Notes under the pieces: generated by a model | The model's database searches: none | What the model was told of the DNA's origin: nothing | What the model saw: the letters and a program-made list of their open reading frames with translations, nothing else | Part shown: positions 1 to 7,369 of the stretch, piece by piece | Layout of the letters: the number at the start of each line of letters is the position of its first letter | How positions within the stretch are numbered: position 1 is the first letter of the stretch | NCBI GenBank assembly: GCA_036524155.1 | Contig: DATDCV010000308.1 | Location: 1 to 17,541 of the forward strand | DNA from: DATDCV01 sp036524155 | GTDB lineage: Bacteria; Verrucomicrobiota; Verrucomicrobiia; Limisphaerales; UBA8199 | Reading direction: 5' to 3' | Length of the DNA: 17,541 bases | Made by a program: the position numbers and the translations under genes

Positions 1-307
1 GCATGACCGAGGTGTAACCGGCTTTCAGGCACAAGTCGACGGTCGCGGGTGAGTCTCCGTGGTCGAGGTGCAATGCGGCCGGGACATTGTATTTCGAGGA
101 GATGGCGCGGCACACCCGCGCGAGAGTGTCAGGGGAATTCAGCGGGAACTCGCCCGGGCCGCTCATCAGGATGACCGGGGCCCGCAGGTCGTCGGCGACT
201 TGGAGAATCGTCTCGGCGACCTCGGCGTTCCAGGCGCAGAATGAAGGCACGGCATACCTGCCCGCGTAGGCTGGCAGCAACAACTGATGCATCGGGACAA
301 AGCTCAT
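1..307 (-). CDS. Class II ketose-bisphosphate aldolase, N-terminal part (cut by window edge)
   Basis: Reading the minus strand from the ATG at 305-307 gives 102 uninterrupted residues running off the left edge. The start reads MSFVPMHQLLLPAYAGRYAV, and residues 80-85 are HLDHGD. In class II (zinc) aldolases this motif supplies the catalytic Asp and the first zinc-binding His; D82 and H83 fall at the same positions as in the GatY/KbaY type. The segment near 89-101 (DLCLKAGYTSV) is the usual lead-in to the MIDGS motif, which would lie outside the window. Such enzymes cleave or form fructose-1,6-bisphosphate or tagatose-1,6-bisphosphate in the cytoplasm during glycolysis or gluconeogenesis. The visible part cannot separate the two substrates, so I give no symbol. 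No clear Shine-Dalgarno precedes the start, but the N-terminus matches the family's usual beginning. Confidence 0.88.
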   Translation of the reverse strand, partial: MSFVPMHQLLLPAYAGRYAVPSFCAWNAEVAETILQVADDLRAPVILMSGPGEFPLNSPDTLARVCRAISSKYNVPAALHLDHGDSPATVDLCLKAGYTSVM

Positions 308-456
308 GGTTGCAGGGTCGATTCAGTACGGGGCCGCCTCGACTTTTCAAGTTCGCGCAAATTGGGACAATAACGCAGTCACTTGCCTTTTCCAACCGAG
401 AATGACGATTAACGCTTATGCGTTGCCGTCTCGACGACAGGCAAGGTCTAAGCCAA

Positions 457-493
457 TAGCAAAACGCACCCGTCCGTCCTCCCGGCGGGTGCG
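457..493 (-). terminator. Rho-independent terminator after the secreted-protein gene
   Basis: A perfect 8-bp inverted repeat, CGCACCCG (465-472) with CGGGTGCG (486-493), is followed on the minus strand by TTTTGCTATT. It lies 26 bp beyond the stop codon of the minus-strand gene ending at 520. On the plus strand the hairpin is also followed by a T-rich stretch (496-510), so it may work in both directions, but no plus-strand gene ends here. Confidence 0.7.
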
Positions 494-519
494 CCTGTTT
501 TCTCCCCTTTTCCCGAACA

Positions 520-1302
520 CTAATCGGCCACGTTCCTGGCGAGCCCGAGTGATGGAAGGCCTACCGTAAGGTTGTAGGTCACGTCCAAGTGAAAACCGCC
601 GGCCAGGCTGGCGGTGAAATGGATCGTGTGGGCCCCGGCAGAGAGCGGTGCGACAAGCAGGTAAATGCCATCATCCACGCAGGGTCCGTGCAACCCCGGC
701 GTGGCGCCCGCCGAAACCAAGCCCCACACGTCACCCACCGGCACGTTCACCATGAAAGCCTGCCCAGCCGCGGTTTGCATGCGATAACCAGCCAGATTTA
801 TCAAGGGTGCCCCATCGATCTGACAAGTGAGATCAGCAGCCGTGTCCATCACGTTGGCAATAAAAGTCCGGGCGAAGACCTCCTGCCCGGGCGACCAGGG
901 ATTGTCGCCCAACTCGGGCATATTGACCCACATTTCGTTCACTACCGGGAAGAACAGGGCCTTGCCCACCGGCACGGCGAGGGTGCGAGTGACAGGTCCG
1001 CCCGGGGTTCCAGTCAGCCCCGCCAGAAACCAGACGTGGCCGGACTGCCCCTGCGCCCCATAGGCTCCGGTGGTGTCATTGAGCGGGCTGATATCCGCGG
1101 GAATAGAAAACGCCCACTGCCACCAGCTCGCCGCCCACTCGCTATAGGTCCTACCGAAGGCGTTCGCCCCCGGAGGCAGCACACGCGGGTTGACGTTTTG
1201 TGCGGCCGCGCTCAAACAAAGGCAGCACAAAGCCCCAACCGCCACGGAGGTTTTCCACGGTGTCGAGCGGCCTGTTTGATCACGTTGATTCGAATGACTC
1301 AT
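520..1302 (-). CDS. Secreted Trp-rich protein of unknown function
   Basis: This encodes 260 residues. The start at 1300-1302 is chosen because the minus strand carries AAGG about 5 bases upstream and because a signal peptide then begins properly. Residues 1-18 are basic and polar, 19-33 are hydrophobic (VAVGALCCLCL), and an SAAA-Q cleavage site follows near 34/35. The mature part begins with a striking aromatic block at 53-68 (YSEWAASWWQWAFSIP). It continues with Gly/Pro-rich beta-type sequence, a GKALFFPVVN segment (113-122), and two Cys (160 and 208) that could form a disulfide. The C-terminus (222-248) looks like a beta-sandwich edge (AGAHTIHFTA). I recognise no enzyme motif. It appears to be transcribed alone and ends at a terminator. 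An upstream in-frame ATG (1383) would add 27 residues before the signal peptide and is less likely. Confidence 0.82.
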   Translation of the reverse strand: MSHSNQRDQTGRSTPWKTSVAVGALCCLCLSAAAQNVNPRVLPPGANAFGRTYSEWAASWWQWAFSIPADISPLNDTTGAYGAQGQSGHVWFLAGLTGTPGGPVTRTLAVPVGKALFFPVVNEMWVNMPELGDNPWSPGQEVFARTFIANVMDTAADLTCQIDGAPLINLAGYRMQTAAGQAFMVNVPVGDVWGLVSAGATPGLHGPCVDDGIYLLVAPLSAGAHTIHFTASLAGGFHLDVTYNLTVGLPSLGLARNVAD

Positions 1303-1630
1303 CTTTTCCTTTCTCTCCAGGCGTCTGGCGCCCGAGTTTTTGTTATTTGTTTTGGTCGATGGCCATCGTCCGTTGCCGGGCACATCTAAGAGCCCTGCTT
1401 TTGGACTTCATGGCTTTCACTTATTTACTTAAGGGGGGGGCGGAGGATGTTACAGGCGCTCTTCGGGACAGGTGACGTCCGCCTGCACCAGCGCAGGTTT
1501 TCAGGCTTTGTGGGAAAGGAAAGGGATCGCCCCGGCCCGGCAGTTGGCTCCGCGCAACCATCGGGGCTGGGGAGCAGACCACGCCTCCGCGCAGGTTTTG
1601 GCCCGACCTCCGGCTTGGGGCGTCCGGTGG
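1303..1630. other. Non-coding gap between kinase and secreted-protein genes
   Basis: No credible gene is seen; open frames here are low-quality extensions of shadows of the kinase. The gap holds an 8-base G run (1433-1440, C on the minus strand), an AT-richer stretch around 1410-1432, and a 12-bp perfect palindrome CGATGGCCATCG (1357-1368). It should contain the promoter of the secreted-protein gene and the 3' end of the kinase transcript. I could not pick out a convincing -35/-10 pair or a terminator after the kinase stop. Confidence 0.6.
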
Positions 1631-4600
1631 CTAAGGATTTGGATCGACCTTTTTCTGCGCCTGGCCTTCGCCCTGGCGTTGTAGAGCGTCGAGTTTGCCC
1701 CTCCACTCATTCGCCTTGGCCGCTCGGTCGGCGGACGGAGCGGACTGGTTCCATTTCTCGTAAAAGAGCGCATGGCGTTCTGCTGCCGCGGCTTTCCATG
1801 TGGCGGCTTTCTCGGGAACCGGGCACTTTTCCCAACATGTCCAGGCCTCGGAGAGCAGCGGCTCGGCTTCGGCGCACTTACCCTGGACTTCGAGGAGGTC
1901 TACCAGGTCGTAGATTGCGCCGGTCAGGATCCGAGTGCGGTTCGCGTCCTGGATGGCCACGGAAACAGCCTGCTGGCACAGGCTCCGGGAGTTGATGTCT
2001 CCCGCCTGCTGTCGCACCCAGCCAAGAGTCCACAGCACTGATCCTGCGTCAAACGTATTGGTGCGCTGCAATTTCCCAAGTACGGCCAGCGCCTGCCCAA
2101 GCAAAGATGAGGCCTGGTCGAGTTCCCCCCCAGCGGCCGCCAAAGTGCCGAGTTGGTTTAACGACTCGGCAATGGCCAAGTGCTCAGCCGGATAAAGTCT
2201 CTTTCGCATCGCCAAAGCTCTCTGTTCCAGCGCGTTGGACCCGGCGATGTCGCCACGCTTTCCATGCACTATAGCCAAGCCATGCAGCGAGGAGGCTATT
2301 TCCGGGTGCTCTTCGCCGAAAGCCTGCTGTTGAAGCGCCAGAACTTCTTCCAGGGCCTTTTCTCCCTCCGCTAAATCGTTGCGAACCACGTAGAGCTGCG
2401 CCAACTGCTCGAGGGAGAGAATGACATCAGGATGATGGCCGCTAAAAAGTTTCCGCCGCATTTCCAAAGCCTGGCGGTAAGAGCGCTCGGCCTCCTCAAC
2501 CTCGCCTTCCTCCATCAGCACCGTGCCGACATTGCCGAGCGCTTCGGCGACGGCCGGATGGACTTCGCCGTAGAGCTTCCTGTTCAGAGCCAAAGCCTCA
2601 CGCTGCATGGCTTCTGCGGCCGCCAGATCGCGTTGTTGGATCAACAGGGTTATTGCCAGGTTACCAGTCAGGCGGGCGACGGTGGGATGCACTTCTCCCT
2701 CGAGAGCCTTTACCATCGCCAACGCTTCCCGGTTCAGCCTTTCGTTCTCATCAAGGTTACCCGTATCTCCCAGCACATTGGCCAGCGTACTGAGCGCGCC
2801 TACGAGGTCAGAGTGCGCGTGGGGATGAGCTTTTCGGGCGAATGCCAGACCTTCGCGCGCTGCGGCCTCGGCGCCCGGCAAATCGCCTCGCGCCTCCAGT
2901 ACGTTCGCCAAATTGACCAAGGATTTGCCGAGCTCTGCTGGGTCAGCAGCGGCGAATCTCCTGCATATGGCCACGGCTTCCTTTTCGGCCGCCTCGGCGC
3001 CCTCCAGGTCGCCGTGATCCTGCAAGATAATGGAAAGATTGTTCAGCGCCTGGGCAACTCCAGGATGGCCGTTTGGGTACAAGGACCTTCTCAAACGCAA
3101 TGCCTCGCGCACCATGGTTAAAGCGTTTGTATAATCGCCAAGCTCGTCGTACGTCCGGCTCATGATCAGGCGCAGCTCCGCGTCTACGTCCGGGCGGTTG
3201 GTCAATTCGGTGGTAATGCGTGACGCCGTCTTGTCCAGGATCTCCCTCAGCAGCGCGGTGTCTTTGCCTTTCGCTGCTGAAGGCCCTACTCCCGCAAGCA
3301 TGTCCCTCAGGAATCGCACTACCTGCCGGCTTTTTTGCGCTTCCGCCGACACCTGCTTTCGCGTCGCCCGCTCCCTGGTAAATAACCACGCCGAGAGGCC
3401 CAATCCCAACACGAGTGCACCGAGAACCGCGCCAGCAGCCGCAACCCCGACCTTGTGTCGCCGGACCAGTTTTTGTAGGCGATAAGTGGCGCTCGGCGGC
3501 CGGGCTGCAACCGGTTCGTTGTTTAGGTGTCGTTCGATATCCCGCGCCAGGCCGTTGGCCGTCTCATAACGCCGGTTGCGGTCCTTTTCCAACGTCTTCA
3601 TCACAATCCAGTCCAGATCCCCGCGCAGCAGGCTCACCAGCTTGGGGGGCTCGCATTGCCGATGCCGGGCCACCGTCGACTGCTCAGCGTACGCCAGCGT
3701 GCTCAGCCGGGTCGAAGGCCGTGGCGGCTCTTGCTCGCGTATAATGCGGCAGACTTCCTGGAGACCGGCCCGCACCAACTGCTTGGAATCGAACGGCGTA
3801 TTCCCGATCAGCAGTTCATAAAGCAACACCCCCAGGCTGTAGATGTCGCTGCGGGTATCGATGTCCAAACCGCTCAACTTCGCCTGCTCCGGGCTCATGT
3901 AAGCCGGGGTGCCGATAAACTGTTCGAACGCGGTAAAGAGCGTTTTGTTGGTCAGCGTTTGGCCCGTCGTTGCTTTGGCAATTCCGAAATCAATCACCTT
4001 GGGCACCGGCACTCCGTCATGGTCCGCGACCAAAATATTGGAGGGCTTGATATCCCGATGAATGACTCCCTTCTGATGGGCGTGCTGGATCGCCCGGCAC
4101 ACTTGGACGAACAGATCCAGCCGTTGGCGCGTGTCCAACTGGCGTTGGTCACAGAATCGCGTGATGGAAATGCCTTTGACCAATTCCATCACAAAGAATG
4201 GCCTGCCGGTCCGGGTGGTGCCCCCATCAAGCACCTTGGCGATGTTGGGATGATCCATCAAGGCCAGCGCCTGCCGTTCGGCCTCGAACCGAGCCACAAC
4301 CTGTTTGGAGTCCATGCCCAGCTTGATGATCTTCAGTGCCACCAGGCGTTGGACCGGCTCCTGCTGCTCAGCCATATATACCGCGCCACAGCCGCCTTCA
4401 CCGATCTTTTGCAGCAGTTTATAACGGCCGATCTGGTCGCCCTCCTTTTCAGCGCCTGGGAGGGCTGATGAGGGCTCCGCCTGGCGCCGGGCCGCGAGCC
4501 CTTTCCCCAGTAAAACTCCGGCTTGCTCATGGGCCAGGATCATCGCCGTGACCGTTTGCCGGAGTTGCGCGTCGCCTGCACAGGCCTTCTCGATATAGCC

Positions 4601-4672
4601 CTCCCGCTCAGCAATCGGCACCCCCAGCGCCCTGTCGACAATCTCGTCTACCAGAGGATCTGATTCGCTCAT
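1631..4672 (-). CDS. Transmembrane Ser/Thr protein kinase with TPR sensor domain
   Basis: This 1013-residue Hanks-type kinase has an N-terminal helical region (1-80) typical of planctomycete/verrucomicrobial kinases, then a kinase domain (about 84-385). The domain has a Gly loop GEGGCGAVY (91-99), Lys114, alpha-C Glu132, HRDIKPSN (205-212), DFG (228-230) and GTPAYMSPEQ (254-263), so all catalytic residues are present. One hydrophobic segment (about 408-431) follows Arg/Lys-rich sequence, so the kinase should face the cytoplasm and the C-terminus the periplasm. Residues 505-945 hold about eleven TPR-type repeats. Their cores (for example ILQDHGDLEGAE, VLEARGDLPGAE, VLMEEGEVEEAE) recur every 42 residues, as in the kinesin-light-chain-like TPR class. 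The tail is Lys/Gln-rich. It lies 38 bp downstream of an ECF sigma gene on the same strand, which predicts that the kinase controls that sigma factor by phosphorylation. The signal sensed is unknown. Confidence 0.95.
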   Translation of the reverse strand: MSESDPLVDEIVDRALGVPIAEREGYIEKACAGDAQLRQTVTAMILAHEQAGVLLGKGLAARRQAEPSSALPGAEKEGDQIGRYKLLQKIGEGGCGAVYMAEQQEPVQRLVALKIIKLGMDSKQVVARFEAERQALALMDHPNIAKVLDGGTTRTGRPFFVMELVKGISITRFCDQRQLDTRQRLDLFVQVCRAIQHAHQKGVIHRDIKPSNILVADHDGVPVPKVIDFGIAKATTGQTLTNKTLFTAFEQFIGTPAYMSPEQAKLSGLDIDTRSDIYSLGVLLYELLIGNTPFDSKQLVRAGLQEVCRIIREQEPPRPSTRLSTLAYAEQSTVARHRQCEPPKLVSLLRGDLDWIVMKTLEKDRNRRYETANGLARDIERHLNNEPVAARPPSATYRLQKLVRRHKVGVAAAGAVLGALVLGLGLSAWLFTRERATRKQVSAEAQKSRQVVRFLRDMLAGVGPSAAKGKDTALLREILDKTASRITTELTNRPDVDAELRLIMSRTYDELGDYTNALTMVREALRLRRSLYPNGHPGVAQALNNLSIILQDHGDLEGAEAAEKEAVAICRRFAAADPAELGKSLVNLANVLEARGDLPGAEAAAREGLAFARKAHPHAHSDLVGALSTLANVLGDTGNLDENERLNREALAMVKALEGEVHPTVARLTGNLAITLLIQQRDLAAAEAMQREALALNRKLYGEVHPAVAEALGNVGTVLMEEGEVEEAERSYRQALEMRRKLFSGHHPDVILSLEQLAQLYVVRNDLAEGEKALEEVLALQQQAFGEEHPEIASSLHGLAIVHGKRGDIAGSNALEQRALAMRKRLYPAEHLAIAESLNQLGTLAAAGGELDQASSLLGQALAVLGKLQRTNTFDAGSVLWTLGWVRQQAGDINSRSLCQQAVSVAIQDANRTRILTGAIYDLVDLLEVQGKCAEAEPLLSEAWTCWEKCPVPEKAATWKAAAAERHALFYEKWNQSAPSADRAAKANEWRGKLDALQRQGEGQAQKKVDPNP

Positions 4673-4710
4673 GTGCCTTCAGTAGTTCCTTAAGGCAAAA
4701 CGGCAGAAAG

Positions 4711-5460
4711 TTACGCCAGCGCGGCAAAAAGCTGCCGGATTTCCTCATCTACCAGTACGGGGCTGGCGACCGTCTGGGCGATTTCGCTCCGCAACAACTC
4801 GCGGTAGCGTTGCCGCAAACGATGAACGGCCACCCGCAAAGCGCCCTCGGTCATCCCCAGCTCCCTGCCCAATTCGGCGTGGGATTGGTCGCTCTTTTCC
4901 CCGCTCAGACACACCTGGAGTTTCTCGAAAGCCCTGGCCTTGCCCGCGGCGGCATACTCGGCCTGGAGAGTTCTGAGCACCTGCTCCAGCAACGTCTCGG
5001 CCCAACGCCGGTCATAGGCTTTCTCGGGATTCAGATCATCAATGGCTTCGGCCCGGTAGCGCGTCTCGGTCTCCGCGGGGTCGAGGGGAATGGTCTCGCA
5101 GCCGCCCCCGCGCTTCAAACAGTTGGCCCGGTCCCATTCGTTAGCCATGTACCGTTTGAGCGCCAGCAGCAGGAAAGAGCGGAACTTGCCCTTCTCCTGC
5201 ACGGCTTCATTGAAATAGTTCTTTTCTAAGGCCTTGGCGAAGAAACCCTGGACGAGGTCCTGCGCGTCTTCCGCGCTTTGGCCCTGCCGCCGGATGAACA
5301 CGTAAAGGGGATACCAGTAGGTTTGGCACAGCCTTCCCAAGGCCCGGCCGGCCAACTCCTCATCGGCCCCACGTGCGCCCAGCACAACGCTCCAGTGCGT
5401 CGTTTGAAATTGCGGCCTCTCCGGCCCAACCCCGGCCCCATTCGTTTCCGTTGCAGTCAT
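4711..5460 (-). CDS. ECF-type RNA polymerase sigma factor paired with Ser/Thr kinase
   Basis: This encodes 249 residues. The N-terminal FQTTHWSVVLGAR (18-30) is a hallmark of the ECF family found beside Ser/Thr kinases in Planctomycetota and Verrucomicrobiota. Sigma-2 spans about 36-115, with the core-binding segment AEDAQDLVQGFF (63-74) and a -10-recognition part rich in Arg/Lys/Trp (92-117). A long linker (118-155) leads to sigma-4 (about 156-225), with a helix-turn-helix at 193-224 (AELGRELGMTEGALR...). A C-terminal tail (225-249, LVDEEIRQLFAAL) extends past sigma-4, as is common in this family. It is the first gene of a two-gene operon with the receptor kinase. No anti-sigma gene is visible, so kinase control is the likely switch. 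The start lacks a strong ribosome site but gives the expected N-terminus. Confidence 0.93.
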   Translation of the reverse strand: MTATETNGAGVGPERPQFQTTHWSVVLGARGADEELAGRALGRLCQTYWYPLYVFIRRQGQSAEDAQDLVQGFFAKALEKNYFNEAVQEKGKFRSFLLLALKRYMANEWDRANCLKRGGGCETIPLDPAETETRYRAEAIDDLNPEKAYDRRWAETLLEQVLRTLQAEYAAAGKARAFEKLQVCLSGEKSDQSHAELGRELGMTEGALRVAVHRLRQRYRELLRSEIAQTVASPVLVDEEIRQLFAALA

Positions 5461-5510
5461 ACCCGGGACAACAAAGCCCGCCTTTCACCTGCTACGATGG
5501 GCTTTAGTGT

Positions 5511-5539
5511 CAGTTAACCATGCAATAAGCTAAAGTCAA
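5511..5539 (-). promoter_or_regulatory. Weak candidate promoter for the sigma/kinase operon
   Basis: The minus strand has TTGACT (5534-5539), a near-consensus -35, then a 17-bp spacer and TAACTG (5511-5516), a poor -10. It lies about 50 bp upstream of the sigma-factor start. If the operon is autoregulated by its own ECF, the real promoter could have a different consensus. This is a low-confidence call from pattern only. Confidence 0.25.
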
Positions 5540-5693
5540 CTTGTCGTTCGGTGGGGCCCCTGCAGAATAGCCGAAACGTGCCGCCGGTGCCGGTGTGAAT
5601 CAAAGCGGCCAGGGCTTGGCTCATCGTTCTGTCTGGACCTGCATGGGTTGAGCGCACGCTTGACCTTTCGAGTCAGCAAACAACAATTTCCCC

Positions 5694-7079
5694 ATGCGAA
5701 ACGGCGCAAAGTTCATTGGGCTGGTCGTGACGATGCTGGCGTTACCGGAGAGCCGGGCGGTGCCGGCCAACGAAACGCGGACCGTGCATTTGGTCAGCCG
5801 CATCGTCGGGAAGGAGTTCCTTTCGGAGACCATCCGGATTGGCGATCTTAACGGCGACGGCGCGCCGGACGTGCTGTTTGTCCAGAACCTCTACGGCCCG
5901 CGAATCATCACGTGCCTGACGGCCACGACGCTCTCCGGCGAGATCCTGTGGCAGACCGGCAAACCGTCGAAAGACAACGGCCGTGCCTACGGCGACCTGC
6001 CGGTCCAAATCTATGACTGGGAACACGACGGGACGAACGAGGTACTTTACATCCGCCAGGCGACCTACCTGGATTCGCCGCCGCCGACCGCCCAAAACAT
6101 CCGCGAGCGCGCGCCCCGTTATGAGGGCAATGCCACGATGCTGGTGCTGGACGGACGGACGGGGCGCGAGAAGGCGCGTTTCGCACTGCCCGAGCCGGCC
6201 GATGACAGTTTTCTCTTCGCTGATCTGACGGGTCGTGGCCGCCGCGAAGACCTCGTGGTGAAAGACCGTTACTGGAACATGTGGGGCGTTGGCCATGACA
6301 CCAAGGTTCTCTGGCACTACGAGGGATCGACGGGGCATTATCCGGCGATTGCCGACGTGGATGAGGACGGCCGGGATGAGGTATTCGTCGGCTTCGCGCT
6401 GGTTGACGACGACGGCAAAGTGCTCTTTCAGAAAGATCCGAAAGGCGCGCATCAGGACGCGGCTTTCATCGTCAAACCGCCGGACGGGAAATGGCGTTTG
6501 CTGTTCGGCAACGGCGGCATCCATTGCCTGGACCGCAGCGGGACCGCGCTGTGGGAGCATCCTTTGGGCGAGGCGCAACATGTCGTCGCGGGCCGGTTTC
6601 GCACCGGTTCGCCGGTCCAGTTCATGGTGGTCGATCGCACGCCCGTGCCGTCGCATCGCCGCGATGCCAACGCTTATGCGATTATGTATCTCTACGACCT
6701 TGAGGGCCGCGAGGTCTGGCGCCGCCAGATGGCCAAAGGCGAATGGTGCATCGCTCCGCGGCTGATCAACTGGCTCGGGCCAGGCAAGCCGGAGTGCGCG
6801 CTGGTGTACGGCTTTACGGTGGAAAACCAGGGCCCGCCCAAGGCGGCGCGCATTTATGATGGACGCGGCGAAGTGCTCGACGAATTCCCGCTACAGGTGG
6901 CGCCGTTGCCTGGCGAGCAGGATTTCTTCTCCGATTGTTACGGCATGGCAGCAGACGTGTGGGGCGACAGCCGCGACGAGGTGATCCTGTTCGGGTCGCG
7001 CGGCTTTTGCGTTTATGCCAATGCTCGCCCCTATGAAAAGCCGTCGCTTTATAACATGAATCTCTACCCCGGCATGTAA
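5694..7079 (+). CDS. Secreted FG-GAP-type beta-propeller protein
   Basis: This encodes 461 residues with a short signal-like N-terminus (1-22, MRNGAKFIGLVVTMLALPES). Repeated Asp-rich calcium-type loops in blade contexts are spread through the protein: DLNGDGAPDVLFV (51-63), DWEHDGTNEVLYI (108-120), DLTGRGRREDLVV (177-189), DVDEDGRDEVFVG (221-233) and DVWGDSRDEVILFG (421-434). Alternating segments such as GEILWQTG, GTALWEHPLG and GREVWRRQM look like propeller strand pairs. The pattern suits a 7- or 8-bladed FG-GAP/VCBS-like propeller and resembles the fold of family 11 rhamnogalacturonan lyases, but I see no motif that proves lyase activity. The ending SLYNMNLYPGM recalls such extracellular carbohydrate-active propellers. 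It lies upstream of a secreted glycoside hydrolase on the same strand, so a role in polysaccharide binding or breakdown outside the cell is plausible. No strong ribosome site is seen before the ATG. Confidence 0.85.
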   Translation: MRNGAKFIGLVVTMLALPESRAVPANETRTVHLVSRIVGKEFLSETIRIGDLNGDGAPDVLFVQNLYGPRIITCLTATTLSGEILWQTGKPSKDNGRAYGDLPVQIYDWEHDGTNEVLYIRQATYLDSPPPTAQNIRERAPRYEGNATMLVLDGRTGREKARFALPEPADDSFLFADLTGRGRREDLVVKDRYWNMWGVGHDTKVLWHYEGSTGHYPAIADVDEDGRDEVFVGFALVDDDGKVLFQKDPKGAHQDAAFIVKPPDGKWRLLFGNGGIHCLDRSGTALWEHPLGEAQHVVAGRFRTGSPVQFMVVDRTPVPSHRRDANAYAIMYLYDLEGREVWRRQMAKGEWCIAPRLINWLGPGKPECALVYGFTVENQGPPKAARIYDGRGEVLDEFPLQVAPLPGEQDFFSDCYGMAADVWGDSRDEVILFGSRGFCVYANARPYEKPSLYNMNLYPGM

Positions 7080-7245
7080 CGGACGCGGGGTAGCGACTGA
7101 TTCCCGTCACCAAAGTGCAAAACCGTTGCCGAGCCGCGGGTCGCTGGGTCGAGGCGGACGCATGGGTGTTCGTTCTTCACGACCCGTGACGATTCGTCGA
7201 TTCAGTGTCAGAGGGTTTGAGGTGCGCCAGAATGGCGGCTAAACT

Positions 7246-7258
7246 GGGAGGAATTATG
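7246..7258 (+). promoter_or_regulatory. Strong Shine-Dalgarno and alternative ATG upstream of the glycoside hydrolase
   Basis: GGGAGG (7246-7251) stands 4 bases before an in-frame ATG at 7256. It is a better ribosome site than the GGAG (7356-7359) before the ATG at 7370. Starting here would put 38 extra residues ahead of the signal-peptide region. Codon third positions in that extra stretch are less GC-rich than in the gene body, which argues against it being coding. The site leaves the true start open. Confidence 0.4.
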
Positions 7259-7369
7259 CCGATGTCTGCTGCACTTTCCACGTGTTCACCAACCCGGATG
7301 ATTCACCTCCCGGTCGAACGAAGGTCACCGCCTTTCGATAGTGCTGCGCTGGCGCGGAGTAATGGCCTG

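Noticed and set aside
1357..1368. 12-bp perfect palindrome CGATGGCCATCG as an operator
   Set aside because: A random 17.5-kb sequence is expected to hold about four 12-bp palindromes, so a single copy is not evidence.
589..1389. 266-residue plus-strand ORF opposite the secreted protein
   Set aside because: It is an Arg/Gly/Pro-rich shadow of the minus-strand gene, with no signal or domain, while the minus frame has a signal peptide, ribosome site and terminator.
3527..4468. 313-residue plus-strand ORF opposite the kinase
   Set aside because: It is antisense to a kinase domain with all catalytic motifs; it is His/Gln-rich and has no recognisable domain.
5510..5620. 36-codon minus-strand ORF starting at about 5620 upstream of the sigma gene
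   Set aside because: It has no ribosome site, no recognisable motif and ends inside the putative promoter region.
5742..6656. 304-residue minus-strand ORF opposite the propeller gene
   Set aside because: It is an Arg/His-rich shadow; the plus strand has a signal peptide and repeated Asp loops.
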